DNA from: Membranipora membranacea
Taxonomy: Eukaryota > Bryozoa > Gymnolaemata > Cheilostomatida > Membraniporidae
Direction of reading: 5' to 3'
Assembly (NCBI GenBank): GCA_914767715.1
Contig: OU612067.1
Span: forward strand, 28,310,162-28,374,161
DNA length: 64,000 bases
Numbering within the stretch: position 1 is the first letter of the stretch; each line of letters opens with the position of its first letter. The notes beneath the pieces are model-generated. The model saw only the letters and a program-made list of their open reading frames with translations. It was not told where the DNA came from and did no database searches. This document shows positions 25,301 through 35,850 of the stretch, in pieces. Position numbers and translations under genes: made by a program.

Positions 25301-26675
25301 TGAAAAATTTGCTGGCAGCAATCTACCCGCGGTAAGTGAGTGCAATCCACCCGCAGTAAGTGAGTGCAATCAACCCGCGGTAAGTGAGTGCAATCCACCC
25401 GCAACAAGTGAGTGCAATCAACCGGCGGTAAGTGAGTGCAAGCCTCAAACTGCCAAATCCTCTCGCAGGAAGAAGAAGAAGGATTCAAGGCCAAGTGATG
25501 CTGGATATAGACTACTTTTACCTAAACCCTGTATAATACAGCCTGCATCACTCCACCCAAATATCCCTGACCGGTATACTGATTACTTTGATGGCAATGG
25601 AAATCCTGCTGCAGTACCATATTTCCCAGACAATGTTACCAAAGCAACAAATTCAGTCCAAAACTGCATAGAGCCTAATCATATACTACCTATGCCGATC
25701 TTGAGAACAGAACAGGCGGCAGAGTTAGACTCAGATATCAGACCTAAATCAATACAGAGTCACCCACCTAACGAATATTTGTTTCATACGGGTGAGTTGA
25801 AGAAAGGAGACAACTCACCTGAACATGACTGTGACCTTGACCCAGGGCATAAACCTGAATCAGAGGACCCTGAAGTGAAGACATGTGAACCTCTAGCCTG
25901 TCTGGACAAGCTTTGTAAGTCTGTTGATAACCTTTGTCCCAAGCTGAACCAGATTTGTCCCCCACTGAACAATCTTTTCTCTTCCCCACCCAATGGGTCT
26001 TGTCTGGAAAGGCTGAAGCCTGAGTCAGGGTGTAAGGAGGACCCTCAAAATGAATCATATGAACCAGTTACTAAAAAGAAGAAGAGGAAGAAAAGATCTC
26101 GCAAGAAAGGTGCTGTCCCACAGTATACAGGACCATTCATCCATCGATGTACTGAATGTGACTTTACCACCACTATAGGAAAGTTATTCACTGCACACAT
26201 GCACATGCATAGGGGGACGTTCATAGAGTGTGAAGTACCCGACTGTGTCTACAAAACCAGACGCCCTGATTTTTTTACCCATCATATGATGAGGGCACAC
26301 AACCCAGATTTCAAGGCTAAGGTGATGTGTCATCTGTGTGGTAAAGAGGTAGCCAAGCACTCATTGAGAAAGCACATTAGGCGTATGCACGAGCCTAAAG
26401 ATGAATCGAAGTTGCTGAAATGTCAGTTCTGTAACTTCACATCGTATTATACGAGGTGTCTGCGTGTGCATGAACTAATACACACAGGAGTCAAACCACA
26501 CAGGTGTCCACATTGTGATTACTCAAGTACCCAAAAAATTAATCTCACTACACATATGCGCAGACATTCAGGTAACAAGCCGTATAAATGTCCTGAATGT
26601 GACTATTCTGCTGCTCACAATGTTACTCTGAAGGGTCATATCAGGGCTAAGCATCCTGAATATAATGTCTCATGA
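19353..26675 (+). CDS. Gene 3: three-exon C2H2 zinc-finger protein
   Basis: Exons 19353-19539, 20593-20709 and 24877-26675 join in phase 1 to give 700 residues. Exon 1 encodes a basic N-terminus (KFCKTRFSNTRKKYARKVKN), probably a nuclear signal; no THAP domain is visible. Exon 2 is acidic. Exon 3 begins with MKELVLKLEPCDILV, where LKLE fits the SUMO-acceptor consensus, then the C-x4-C finger CKVLGCEFRT, five tandem eight-residue units around PAVSECN (25318-25440), a KKKKRKKRSRKK patch and six C2H2 fingers ending AAHNVTLKGHIRAKHPE. The last ~100 coding bases are almost identical to gene 4. Intron 2 (4.2 kb) holds two inverted minisatellites, a hAT-like element and a LINE fragment. Expected nuclear regulator; targets unknown. 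Confidence 0.8.
19600..19625. repeat. Perfect 26-bp palindrome
   Basis: CAAGGAGTAACAG followed directly by its reverse complement, with no loop. In intron 1 of gene 3. The AAGGAGT/ACTCCTT pair recurs in hairpins at 6.61, 34.57 and 41.0 kb. Confidence 0.7.
19671..19730. repeat. 60-bp palindrome, copy 1
   Basis: A 30-bp arm starting CATAGGACTGCC and ending CTGATTTTGGG is followed with no loop by its inverted copy, with one mismatch. A shorter version with the same CTGCCGCAGTTCCTGATT arm lies at 41286-41325. Another hairpin (TCTACTCCAAAA arms) follows at about 19764-19793. Confidence 0.75.
20283..20348 (-). repeat. tRNA-like sequence in gene 3 intron 1
   Basis: On the minus strand: A-box-like TAGTGCTAGAGGCG and B box GGTTCGAGCCC at tRNA spacing. 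Probably a SINE head; element ends were not determined. Confidence 0.45.
21060..21238 (-). repeat. Minisatellite, units like GGGACTTTGGTCTTT
   Basis: On the minus strand, degenerate units of GGGACTTTGGTC with TTTGGGACTTTG repeat many times. The flank next to it (GAATCCAGGTC; CTTATGATACG) matches, inverted, the flank of the array at 24.13-24.36 kb. Both arrays are in intron 2 of gene 3. Open frames across it on the minus strand are repeat artefacts. Confidence 0.75.
22553..23068. mobile_element. Non-autonomous hAT-like DNA transposon
   Basis: 516-bp element whose ends are perfect 16-bp inverted repeats (CAGGGGTGCCCAACCT). It is flanked by a perfect 8-bp duplication ATCTACGC (22545-22552 and 23069-23076). 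CAGGGG-type ends with an 8-bp target duplication are characteristic of the hAT superfamily. No transposase frame remains. The element sits in intron 2 of gene 3, immediately 5' of a LINE fragment. Confidence 0.9.
23077..23490 (+). mobile_element. LINE fragment, 3' end of reverse-transcriptase ORF
   Basis: The decoded peptide (with one frame change near 23150) contains ERLQNCALRII, then EDYDQRLKALQLTELSVYSD and CLRYARKLSLNPNHPLHKYFP-like text, the layout seen after the reverse-transcriptase domain of Jockey/CR1-type LINEs. It is followed by a short 3' region ending in TTAAATTAAATTAAAT, a simple-repeat tail. 5' truncated, on the same strand as gene 3. Not functional. Confidence 0.7.
24128..24362 (+). 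repeat. Minisatellite, units like GGGACTTTGGTCTTT
   Basis: Direct, degenerate units of GGGACTTTGG with CTTTGGTCATT or CTGC variants. Same family as 21.06-21.24 kb but in opposite orientation, and sharing its outer flank (GGATACCTATGATAC). Overlapping open frames are artefacts of the repeat. Confidence 0.75.
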
Positions 26676-28533
26676 TCACATGTTTATTGATTCACCACAG
26701 GCGTCTGCGTGGTGAGAAATTAAAGAAAAAATCAAGGTTTCTTCCCAGTCACTTTCATATGTTTTATTTAATTTCATTATATTACATTACTAATAATATG
26801 GGCTATGCTCGAATTTTGAGGATTGTTGTCCTGCCCTTAGGAAATTTAGACCCATCATTTATAACGAAATCTCAGAAAACAAAATATATACCTCAATGTT
26901 ATGGAAAGCTGATGTTTTAAGTCTAACCTGACCTGTGATGACATTCCATCTTACAATACTAGAGAACTGGTAGACTTGTGGCTGTGCTTATTGCTAAATG
27001 TATCCATTTCATAGGACACTGTTTATACCAATACTTGAATTTTTTCGCTCAGTTTTTGGGCACAGCCCAACATATTAGTATTGCTGATTCTCTTCACTAA
27101 AAAAACTCATTCCTGCAATTGATATTACCTTCAAAATAAAAATCTAATCGATGCTCGAGCTGAGAATGTTTTAATCTGACAGTACACTACTGACCTATGA
27201 GAACCCAAGTGATGTCCATAGTTTTTATTCCAATGATTGAGGCAGAGACTATGTTGATTTCTAAATCAATCATGTTGTGAACTGAGAGCATACTTTCAAA
27301 AGTCAATACTAAGGAGTAATTTCAACTTGGCAGTGCACTGCAGGCAAAACCTGTCCAACTCTAACCGATATTTTTTTTTTATCTCTGCTCTACACTGTTG
27401 CCTAAGATTATTGATGGCGCTATTGATGTGTGGAGATCTTCACTGGCGGCAAAATTCTGCAGGCTTATACAACTGGCCACAAAAAAACTTGTTGACCACT
27501 CAGGATTAGGAGTACTCCTTGAAATTGGTCATTCAATAAAACCACCAATAAAGATGCTGTCTTCAAAACTCTCAGTTCTAAATGAACCGCATGCAACCTA
27601 CAAGCTTGGAGTTGATTGCCCTGTAATGCCTGTGATCGATAATCTGGGAGTTGTGATCCCTAATCTTGGGTGAAAATATTGTACTGGAGCAGCTAGAAAG
27701 TGTTATCTGTTATATCCAACAAGATTGGCTAAAGTTATTAAACCTTCAAGACAATTGACCAATGAACTAACAGTATTGGCCATTATTCATCACAGTGCTG
27801 CGTGTTAGAGAGAAAAGTAGTGACTGAAAATCTTATATTTTAGTCACCCACACCAAGAAGTCTCTAACTCCTTGCCCACACATACTCTCACCAATATTTT
27901 GTTCTATCTGAATCTTTGTGTCAAAACATGGCAGTGTATAGGGGTTCCACGGATATATGTGTTTATGCTGTAGGAAGTAGTTGAATCTTGTGCCATGGCA
28001 GTCGAGTCTGTATGACTGCCACTGACTATGAGTATTATGACTTGGAGCAAGTAACATTTTTATCTCAAACTTTGAGCCGGTGTGAAGGCCTATGTAACAA
28101 CACACTTATTGCTAGCTTACACTGACTGCATACACGACAGTCATTCATGATTCAGATTGACTTAGGTTACATCAGGGAGAATGGTTACATTACAGCATTT
28201 TGCCAGCCCACTAATGTCCAGTGTCAACAGGGAGTGTCCATTCTTCCTGGTGTCAACCACTCCCACTGTTTAACATTGGAAAACTACAGGCGTATAAGTC
28301 CTAATGACACATGAGAACAGCCCTCTCTCCTATCAACCCAGTTGGCACATGATATGCTGCATCATGTTTCCAATGTTGCAATTTTAGGAATGTTTCTGCG
28401 TGTTGCATGCATGCACAGTTTGCATTTAACACTTCGATCTCTTGTGTGTAGACATTTAATGCATACATGCAACAGAGTACTTTTATTTCAATAATTTCAT
28501 AGTTCTATTTGCAAGAATGCTGGCTGCATATAG
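26676..28533. other. Intergenic 3' of gene 3, nothing certain
   Basis: Small open frames at 27398 (+, 91 residues) and 27833 (-, 90 residues) show no recognisable domain and no paralogue in this window. No repeat or RNA gene could be supported. Confidence 0.4.
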
Positions 28534-28541
28534 GACAAAAC

Positions 28542-29023
28542 CATAGGCATCTGGAGTTACAAGCATGTCCAGTATCAACCAGGGGCGTATATTCTAAAAA
28601 ATTTCACTCACTGACTTTTCAGAGATGAGCATAATAATCGGGCGCAGCCCGATCCACACGCCGTAGGCGGGGAGGGTGTGGGAGGGGCGCTTAAGCGCCC
28701 TCACACCACGGAAATTTTTGCATATCGGTAGCAAAATAGTGCAAGCAGAGAGGTATTTCAATAGCTCACTGAGCTGTTGGGTACTTTCAGAAAACAACTC
28801 AATAGCAGTAGAAGATTACGGTAAAAATGCTCCAGTTATAAAGCACCCATTTGAAAAAAAACTGACCTTGATGGGATTCGAACCCACAACAATCTTATTA
28901 TCAATGATTATAAAGCGAACGCTCTACACACTGAGCTATTCAGCCACTCACGGAAATCCGTGGGCCGTGAGTGCTAATATACGCCACTGGTATCAACCAT
29001 GCTTGTAACTCCAGATGCCTATG
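28542..29023. mobile_element. 64-bp palindromic element carrying a nested insertion
   Basis: Outer ends CATAGGCATCTGGAGTTAC... form perfect 26-bp inverted arms (28542-28567 and 28998-29023) flanked by an 8-bp duplication GACAAAAC (28534-28541 and 29024-29031). Removing the inner insertion and one copy of its target duplication leaves about 64 bp: two 26-bp arms and a 12-bp loop. This is an extremely short mobile element by the evidence of its target duplication. Confidence 0.8.
28580..28989. mobile_element. Nested hAT-like element with a tRNA-like core
   Basis: Ends CAGGGGCGTATATT and AATATACGCCACTG are inverted repeats with one mismatch; flanked by a perfect 8-bp duplication GTATCAAC (28572-28579 and 28990-28997). 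It was inserted in the loop of the 64-bp palindrome. On the minus strand at 28870-28943 there is a tRNA-like segment (TAGCTCAGTGTGTAGAGC A-box arm, GGGTTCGAATCCC B-box arm). No transposase. Confidence 0.85.
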
Positions 29024-29031
29024 GACAAAAC

Positions 29032-31485
29032 AATGTTACATGTCAGTATTTTAAAATAGACAATAATTCAGCCAGGTTTTAAATAAACTGCATTTAGCAC
29101 CCACCACCTAATGTTCCCTATTAAAATATAGCGGAGGGAGAGTAAACTTGCCACCCAATGTAAAAGTCACATCAGTTATGACTCAAGGATCCATTCTGAA
29201 TCAGGTAGATGACACTTTGTCCGCTGAGCCTACTAAACTTATTCAACGGCCTGCAACTATAAATTCTCACCCCTAACTGCTTAATTGCGATCAAAACTAA
29301 TTGATCATATAAATTAAAGAAGATGCCGAGACAGTAGTTGTGATTATTCTTGCTGTAAATGCAACATGGTTCAGACATGTAAAAGTTTCTGCTTAGATGT
29401 GTAGCTGAGGCTGTTTACATATTGTCAGAATATCTACTGAAGTATACCATTGCAACATATACTAGCGTGACATATTGCCGCATTGGGCAGACACAGGTCA
29501 GTCTCTAAGGTTGACATCTTAGCAACATAGTTTAGATACAGTTGGGCTGGCTTGGTACAGGCACAGGTTTCATAGGCCTACCGAGCCTCGATAATTAAGA
29601 CCATAACCCCATTGCCCAGTCAGTCCCTTTCAACAAAGCATTATAATTATCAACCTGTAGAGTTTTCAACAACAAGAGAGGGCTGAAGTTCTGCTAATTG
29701 AATGCCCTGATATCATTGAGTCTAAAAAGTGGCTTAACCTGGAGTGACCAACTATACTGAAAAGTGTTCAACTCTATGACTATTTGGAGGTATAACGATG
29801 GCTATGAGTTTCCATGCTGTGAAAATTTCACCAGCCTTCAATGAGATATATGTTGGATACAGGTCATTATTCAGGTCATACCCTCATGTGAGGTTACCTC
29901 CTTACTCCCCTTTCAAACTCTATCATTCAAAAATGACAGCTGCCCCAATTTTCCAAGGGATACTGCTAACACTGTGTACTGAGTATGACATTTCATCAAA
30001 ACTTAGTGCGCAATCAGTTAGCAGAACTCCACAACAGAAGAGTGGTTGTCAATGGTCAATGATCCAGGGTGAAAAATTTGGTGATCTTAATACCACTGGT
30101 CACAGCCGTTGCAGTGCATATTTACATGACACATGGTCAATGTGTTGGCTCTAATTGTTAATCAGAGCTAACACAAGGACTGCAAGTCATAGATGTCCAA
30201 CAGGGCTTGCAACAAAAGAATATGCTAAAGGCTAAACTGCGGTTTGTCTTCAGGCCTCCCGAGGCCCCGAAAGCAATCTTGTGTGTCACCTAGACCTCTG
30301 TTTGAGTAGGTAATGCAACTTGTAATGTTAAATACTTCTGCCTTGCACATTCTCTCTATAAAATCTACTACTGGTTAATAAATGATTTTACTACCTTCAT
30401 TTTGGATTGATGTTAGGTATAATCAGAGTCAAATTGCATCCTCATCTTTTCAAAAGTAACCAACACAAGCTGTAATGGGCAACAGTGCCAATAAAGGCAG
30501 TTACCATGAATTGACATTTTTTGTACTTTTGAAACTACCTTATAAAACATATGAATTACACCGTCGATCTGTAATTGGTTGATAATGGTCCATTGGAAAT
30601 GTCTACGAATTGCACTCTGGAGAGAAGTGTTGGAACTAAAAAATATAGGCAAAATTTGGCTTCAGCAATCCCTTGAACCTCATATATAAACATTTGGTAG
30701 AAATTGGAACAAGATCATGTGAAAATCAATAATAATCTACTATCCAGATTCTGCAGATTGCAACAGAGGGATGGGATTACTTTTTTTTTGTGGCTGGTGA
30801 TAGGAAGAGGTATAAAATAACACACAAAAAAGGGAAAACCAAGGTTTACCTGTACTGAGAATGGGAGGCCTGGTAAAGGATAAAGAAATCGTACAACAGC
30901 TCATTTTCAGATGTAGAAACTGTTTACTTTTACATTATACCCTCTCACTGTGTACTTTAGGCCCACTGAGACTCTGTACCACCCTGTGAATTCTTGATAG
31001 AGATGAGGTTAAAGTCAGAGAAGTATGAAAGCCACAATTCCACAATATAATGACACCCACCCCATTACTACTTTAACAGAAGACATTCACGTAGGCAATG
31101 CTTAGCTGCAAACTCAATTCTGCAGCATGGATACATGTAGCCACTCTGGGCGGTATGCACCTGGGAATTTTCTGTCTATTGTTAAGTCATATCCGTATGC
31201 CCCTTCTGTTCTCTAAGTTGTCCATGGTGATGTGGTTTTTATTGTCAGTACCAGCTTGGCACTGACAAGAATTGACCACTTCTTCATAACTTCTGCCTTC
31301 GTGTAAAAGCAATAGCTTAATTCCCAACCTTTCATCTTAGTCATAGCGATGGCTTCTGATTGATCATCATAATCTTCTGAAATTCTAAACATTAGTCAAA
31401 TTTATATATTAGACGATTTGAATTTGAAATGAATGCAATTTGCTCCAATTAAAAGCTAGTTTAAAGGCGGGTGGAACCATCCCGA
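29032..31485. other. Intergenic, no gene recognised
   Basis: A 118-residue frame at 29798-30154 begins with ATG but has no recognisable domain or paralogue here. Homology to the gene 6 upstream region begins at about 31486 (ACAAAGCTT neighbourhood). Confidence 0.4.
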
Positions 31486-31568
31486 CCAACAAAGCTTCTA
31501 AAGACAGGGTGTATCATAATATAAAGAACATTCAGTTTCAAGAATGAGCATATGCATTGGTCAAATGT

Positions 31569-31936
31569 AATGCTGCCACTCATGCAAATTTGTGCTCATT
31601 GAACTCTGCATAGCTCCACGATAATTAATTGAGACTTAAATCTCATAATTGTCACCTAATGGGCAAATAATTTGCACAAACTGATCTTCAAAATCAGGGC
31701 ATGAAATCTACGCACCAGCTAATGACATGTACAGGATGCATTAGTAAGACGGTAACTACGTCACCCGTGGGTGCCGGTAGATAATTAATTTCACACCCTA
31801 AGTTTGACAATCAGTTTGTGCAAATTATTTGCTCATTAGGTGACAATGCTGAGATTGCAGCCTCATTTTATTAGTTTTTTGAGCTATACAGAATTCTATA
31901 AGCACACATTTGGCTGTGTGGCAGCAGTGGTTTAAG
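31569..31936. mobile_element. MITE with TTAA ends, copy 2, upstream of gene 4
   Basis: Second copy of the element at 717-1083, with the same inverted ends (CTGCCACTC... and GTGGCAGCAGTGGTTTAA). Its extreme left end is eroded. The matching upstream region of gene 6 (44.36-44.41 kb) runs straight from ATGTAATG to AAGTTAGGCACC without it. Confidence 0.75.
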
Positions 31937-32392
31937 TTAGGCACCAGTTGTACTCTGATCTACATAATTATACTTGCGAAACTTCCCCTCCCTGTCTTAT
32001 GATCAGATAATTTCCGCACTTATTTAATAACATGCATACACTGAATTAGATTCTTCTCTCAGAATGGAAATAGTATCATAGCGTTATACGGTTAGGACAC
32101 TAAACACAGGGACCCATCTGACTGTTATCTGATTGGCTGTCCCTTGTAGCATGAATAATTAGCCTGAGAAATTGTCTTGTTTACAAAATTGCAAACAGTA
32201 ATTATACCCCTACAGTGTCGATGATTAGGGCATTTCTAGATTGCTACTAGGGACTGGCTATTTTTGCAAGCCCTTTGTTTTGCAAAAGAAAGCTAATGAT
32301 GCTATTCCAGATATGGAATTCAATGCATGCATGTAAAGAAGAACCGAGCTCCTCAATCAATGGATTTATTTTTTAGGAGTAGATGTTTGGAA

Positions 32393-34153
32393 ATGGAAGG
32401 GGCTGTGATGTGCGATGAAGGTGTAATGGGGTCGGAGCCTCTAAGCATAAGAGAGCAGATGGTAAATGCTGCGAAAAAATATCTAGGTAGGCTGATGAAC
32501 CTCCCCCATGCCTATGGTTCATGCGCTTAGCTACTTTATCCATCGTTTCAAGATGTGAGGAATTTTTGTCAGCCTCAAAACTCTGCACTAATACACAACC
32601 TGCTACGCTTGCTGGCCAATGTTTGAGCTGATTCCTCTCCAGAAAGAAACTCCTGTCAGAATATGTCCTACATTACAATTGTAATTCTTGTAACTTCTGT
32701 AACTAAAACTTGTTATTCAAGCTAAAAGTTGATCCGATGAGTCTTGATTTTTCTTTTAGGTTCTCCTGTAGATTTGCCAGATAATCGTCCAATAAAGGAA
32801 CTAGTTATAAAACTAGAACCATGTGATATTCTGGTAACTGCACCCTTCGTAAATAGTGCATATGTGCAGCCTCCTAGAATATATAAGACAAGACAACAAA
32901 CTACTATACCACCAAAACTGCAAACAGAAACAGAGACACTGAAAATGAAACGATGTGAAGTGCTTGGATGTGGATTCCGCACACCAAAGTCTGCAATGCT
33001 TGATAAGCATATGACTTATCACTTGAATGAGAGCTTTGTTCTGACCATGTCTAAGAATTTGAGGGGAAAGCTGAAACCTCTACCTGTGGAAAGTGAGTGT
33101 AAGACTGAAAAGCCGAGTGGCAGTAAGATGGAAGTTTCGGAATCGATCGGTGATGTATTCAAAAAGATTTTGTCGAAAACCTGCATGGCACCTGAAACAG
33201 AAACTAGCCTGGTCAAATCATATCCCACCCCAGGTCAGTGTTCCCTATTTCCTATAACAGAAGAAACAAACCAAGCTCGATCTAACCTGAAAAAGAGTGA
33301 GGATATCGCAAGATATGAGGATTCACTACCAATTGTAAGAAGTGAGTCAGATGCTCGAATATCCAATACACCTTCTGGAGCAGTCCTTGACAAGTCAGAA
33401 GATCTGAAAGACATTGCAGATAATAACCCTTCACCTGATGATGAGATGTTTTGGTGGATGGACGATGTCGCTGATCCAGGGTATAACTCTATCACTGACC
33501 CAGACTATAAGCCGGAGTCTGACGACCCTAAAGATAGGTCACATGACCTCATGAGTGATAAACAAAAAACTCTAACAAGAAAGAAACTTGAGAAGAAGAA
33601 AGTCACGAGGAAATTTATCTACAGATGTACTGACTGTGACTTCACCACCAAAAGAAGGCAAGAGTTTACCGGCCATGTGAACATACATCGAGGGACATTT
33701 ATAGAGTGTGAAGTGCAAGGCTGTGCCTTCAAGACCCCTCACCCTGAAAAAGTTAGAACACACTTTATTAGAGTACATGAGCGCGATAGAACCGCATTTG
33801 TGATGTGCCACTTGTGCGGTAAGGAAATATCAAAGTATAGCTTTAATCGGCACATGAGAGTAATACATGGGCCTAAAGATGCACTAAAAAAATACAAGTG
33901 TAAATTTTGTGATTTCACATCAATTTGCTCCGTCAGTGTACGTCGTCATGAGCTTATACACACAGGAGTCAAGCAATATCAGTGTCCACATTGTGATTAC
34001 TCAAGTAATCAAAAATGTAATCTCGAAACGCATATGCGAAGACATTCAGGTAACAAGCCGTATAAATGTCCTGAATGTGACTATTCTGCTGCTCACAATG
34101 TTACTCTGAAGGGTCATATCAGGGCTAATCATCCTGAATATAATGTCTCATGA
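32393..34153 (+). CDS. Gene 4: C2H2 zinc-finger protein
   Basis: Two exons, 32393-32486 and 32760-34153, join in phase 1 to give 495 residues. The start was set at ATG 32393 because it is conserved with gene 6 and the frame upstream of it is not. Exon 1 encodes the SIREQMVNAAKKYLG segment. Exon 2 starts with IKELVIKLEPCDILV (SUMO-type IKLE) and the C-x4-C finger CEVLGCGFRT, then an acidic middle, a KKLEKKKVTRK patch and six C2H2 fingers (first FIYRCTDCDFTT, last AAHNVTLKGHIRANHPE). The leader is almost identical to gene 6 at DNA level; the C-terminus is almost identical to gene 3. An upstream coding exon may exist, because an acceptor-like TTTTTTAG precedes exon 1. Expected nuclear regulator. 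Confidence 0.8.
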
Positions 34154-35226
34154 CCGATCAAATGTTTATGGCCTGACATCTTCTCTCTAATATGCATCAA
34201 CGTCTGTTATTGATGATCTGTGATCTAGGCTGCTCATCGGTAGTCACATTCGTTTGTTACAAACAACGACATCATGTCCCGAATATTTTTTGTTTTCATT
34301 ACATAGGTAAGAAAATTCTAGTTTTTAGAACTATGTCTAATTTTGTTAATAATTTAGCTTGATCATTTTTTGTATCCTTGAATTAAAATAACCTTTATAT
34401 TATAATGATGATAATTGTATATACCCAGTCACACTATAGATATGCCAGACTATATAGATCTGATGTCAATCTATTTCTAATATATTATATAGGTTACGCT
34501 CTTTTAGTTTAAGCCATTTTCCAAGTATCATGGATGTAGTGTGCTCGCAGAAAATTATCTCGTATCAACAAATCAAGGAGTACTCCTTGATACGAATAAA
34601 CTACCTCAGATTATCTAGTGTATGTAGAAGGATATACGCTTGTAAATTCTCAGGAATGAAGCATTTGGAGATTTCTACGGAATTGTATATCTAGATTGAA
34701 TTTGTGTTTGGTACTTGTCGGTGTATTTTGGTAGAAAATTTATTTCTATTGTTGCAATATCTTGATATATTGCTGTTTTTCTAAACTTTTTTTTAAACCT
34801 GAAAACCTCACAATTTAGTGTTTTGTGGAGTTGAGATCTCTTGCGGTGTCTGCCATTTGAATACTTGTTAAAACACAAAATCCCTCAGGGCCCCAAAAAC
34901 AACAAATCCCTGCATTTATGACCTTACCAAACCACATGAATTGATTTATCAGTACAAAAAAAGTTACTCACCGGCACCCTCCCTATTGGTATAAACTTTT
35001 AGAAAACCTAAATAAATAAATAAAACATCTCCCTGATCTCATCTGCTGTAATTCATATTACTTTGCGATTTAAGAGTTGTTCTCACATCATTCATTAAAA
35101 TAAGTGGGTCGTCTACAAGTTATATTCGTCAAACTAAATTTGATTGGTCAAAGCTGTTAAATATAGACAAAATGATCTAAACAGTGAGTGAGAGAGCAAG
35201 AAGCAAAAGTGTGAGAGTAAGACTGA
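34154..35226. other. 3' flank of gene 4
   Basis: AT-rich non-coding sequence. A 20-bp perfect palindrome (ATCAAGGAGT plus its complement) lies at 34572-34591. No gene supported. Confidence 0.45.
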
Positions 35227-35477
35227 GGGGGTCTTTCAATTAGAAACAGCCAAAATCGCAATCTTATTGCTCACTCAGTGAGTGAGCGATACCTCAGTGC
35301 TAGGGGTCTCACTTTCAGATCGCTCAGTCACTTGATGGAACTATATACATTCTGAAATCTGAGTGAGCGATTTTCTCTTATTGAAACACCATGTCAAGTG
35401 AGTGATAACTTTGAGCGAGGTGATAGTGATAACTTGCTTTAGTAAAGGATCACTCTTTCTAATTGAAAGACCTCCCT
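35227..35477. mobile_element. MITE, copy 1 of an adjacent pair
   Basis: Begins GGGGGTCTTTCAATTAGAAA and ends with the inverted text CTTTCTAATTGAAAGACC. Inside, GAGTGAGCGAT-like units recur in both orientations. No ORF. Confidence 0.7.
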
Positions 35478-35603
35478 GGTTACCTTCTCCAGTATAATGA
35501 CAAATTTCATTGCTAAGTACAGCATTTCATCCTCACGATTTTAAGATTACCCCACAGACAGCAGGTCACTGACAGTATTAAACTTTTGGAAGTTTAATAT
35601 TCT

Positions 35604-35850
35604 GGGGGGTCTTTCAGTTAGAAACAGCTAAAATCACAATTTGATCGCTCACTCCCTGAGTGAGTGATACCTGCTAGGCTCTCACTTTCAGATTGCTCAC
35701 TCACTTCATGGAACTATATACATTCTGAGTGAACGATTTGAGAGCGATTTTGTCTAATTGAAAGACCAATTGAGTGATAATTTTTGAGCGATGTGATAGT
35801 GATAACTTGCTTTAGTAAAGGATCACTCTTTCTAATTGAAAGACCCCCCT
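35604..35850. mobile_element. MITE, copy 2 of an adjacent pair
   Basis: Begins GGGGGGTCTTTCAGTTAGAAA and ends TCTAATTGAAAGACCCCCC; the interior aligns with copy 1 (for example GATAGTGATAACTTGCTTTA in both). A hairpin with TATTAAACTT arms (35576-35603) separates the copies. A lone matching end is at about 43244. Confidence 0.7.

Noticed and set aside
25228-25494. Minus-strand repeat protein with VDCTHLPR units
   Set aside because: Complement of the coding minisatellite in gene 3.
27398-27673. 91-residue + strand frame, and the 90-residue minus frame at 27833-28105
   Set aside because: No domain recognised and no link to neighbouring exons.
29798-30154. 118-residue + strand frame starting with ATG
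   Set aside because: No recognisable domain, no paralogue here, and no convincing splice partners; likely chance.
32722-33022. Minus-strand frames shared by genes 4 and 6 (also 44869-45169)
   Set aside because: They are shadows of the very similar leader sequence; the plus strand has the domain evidence.
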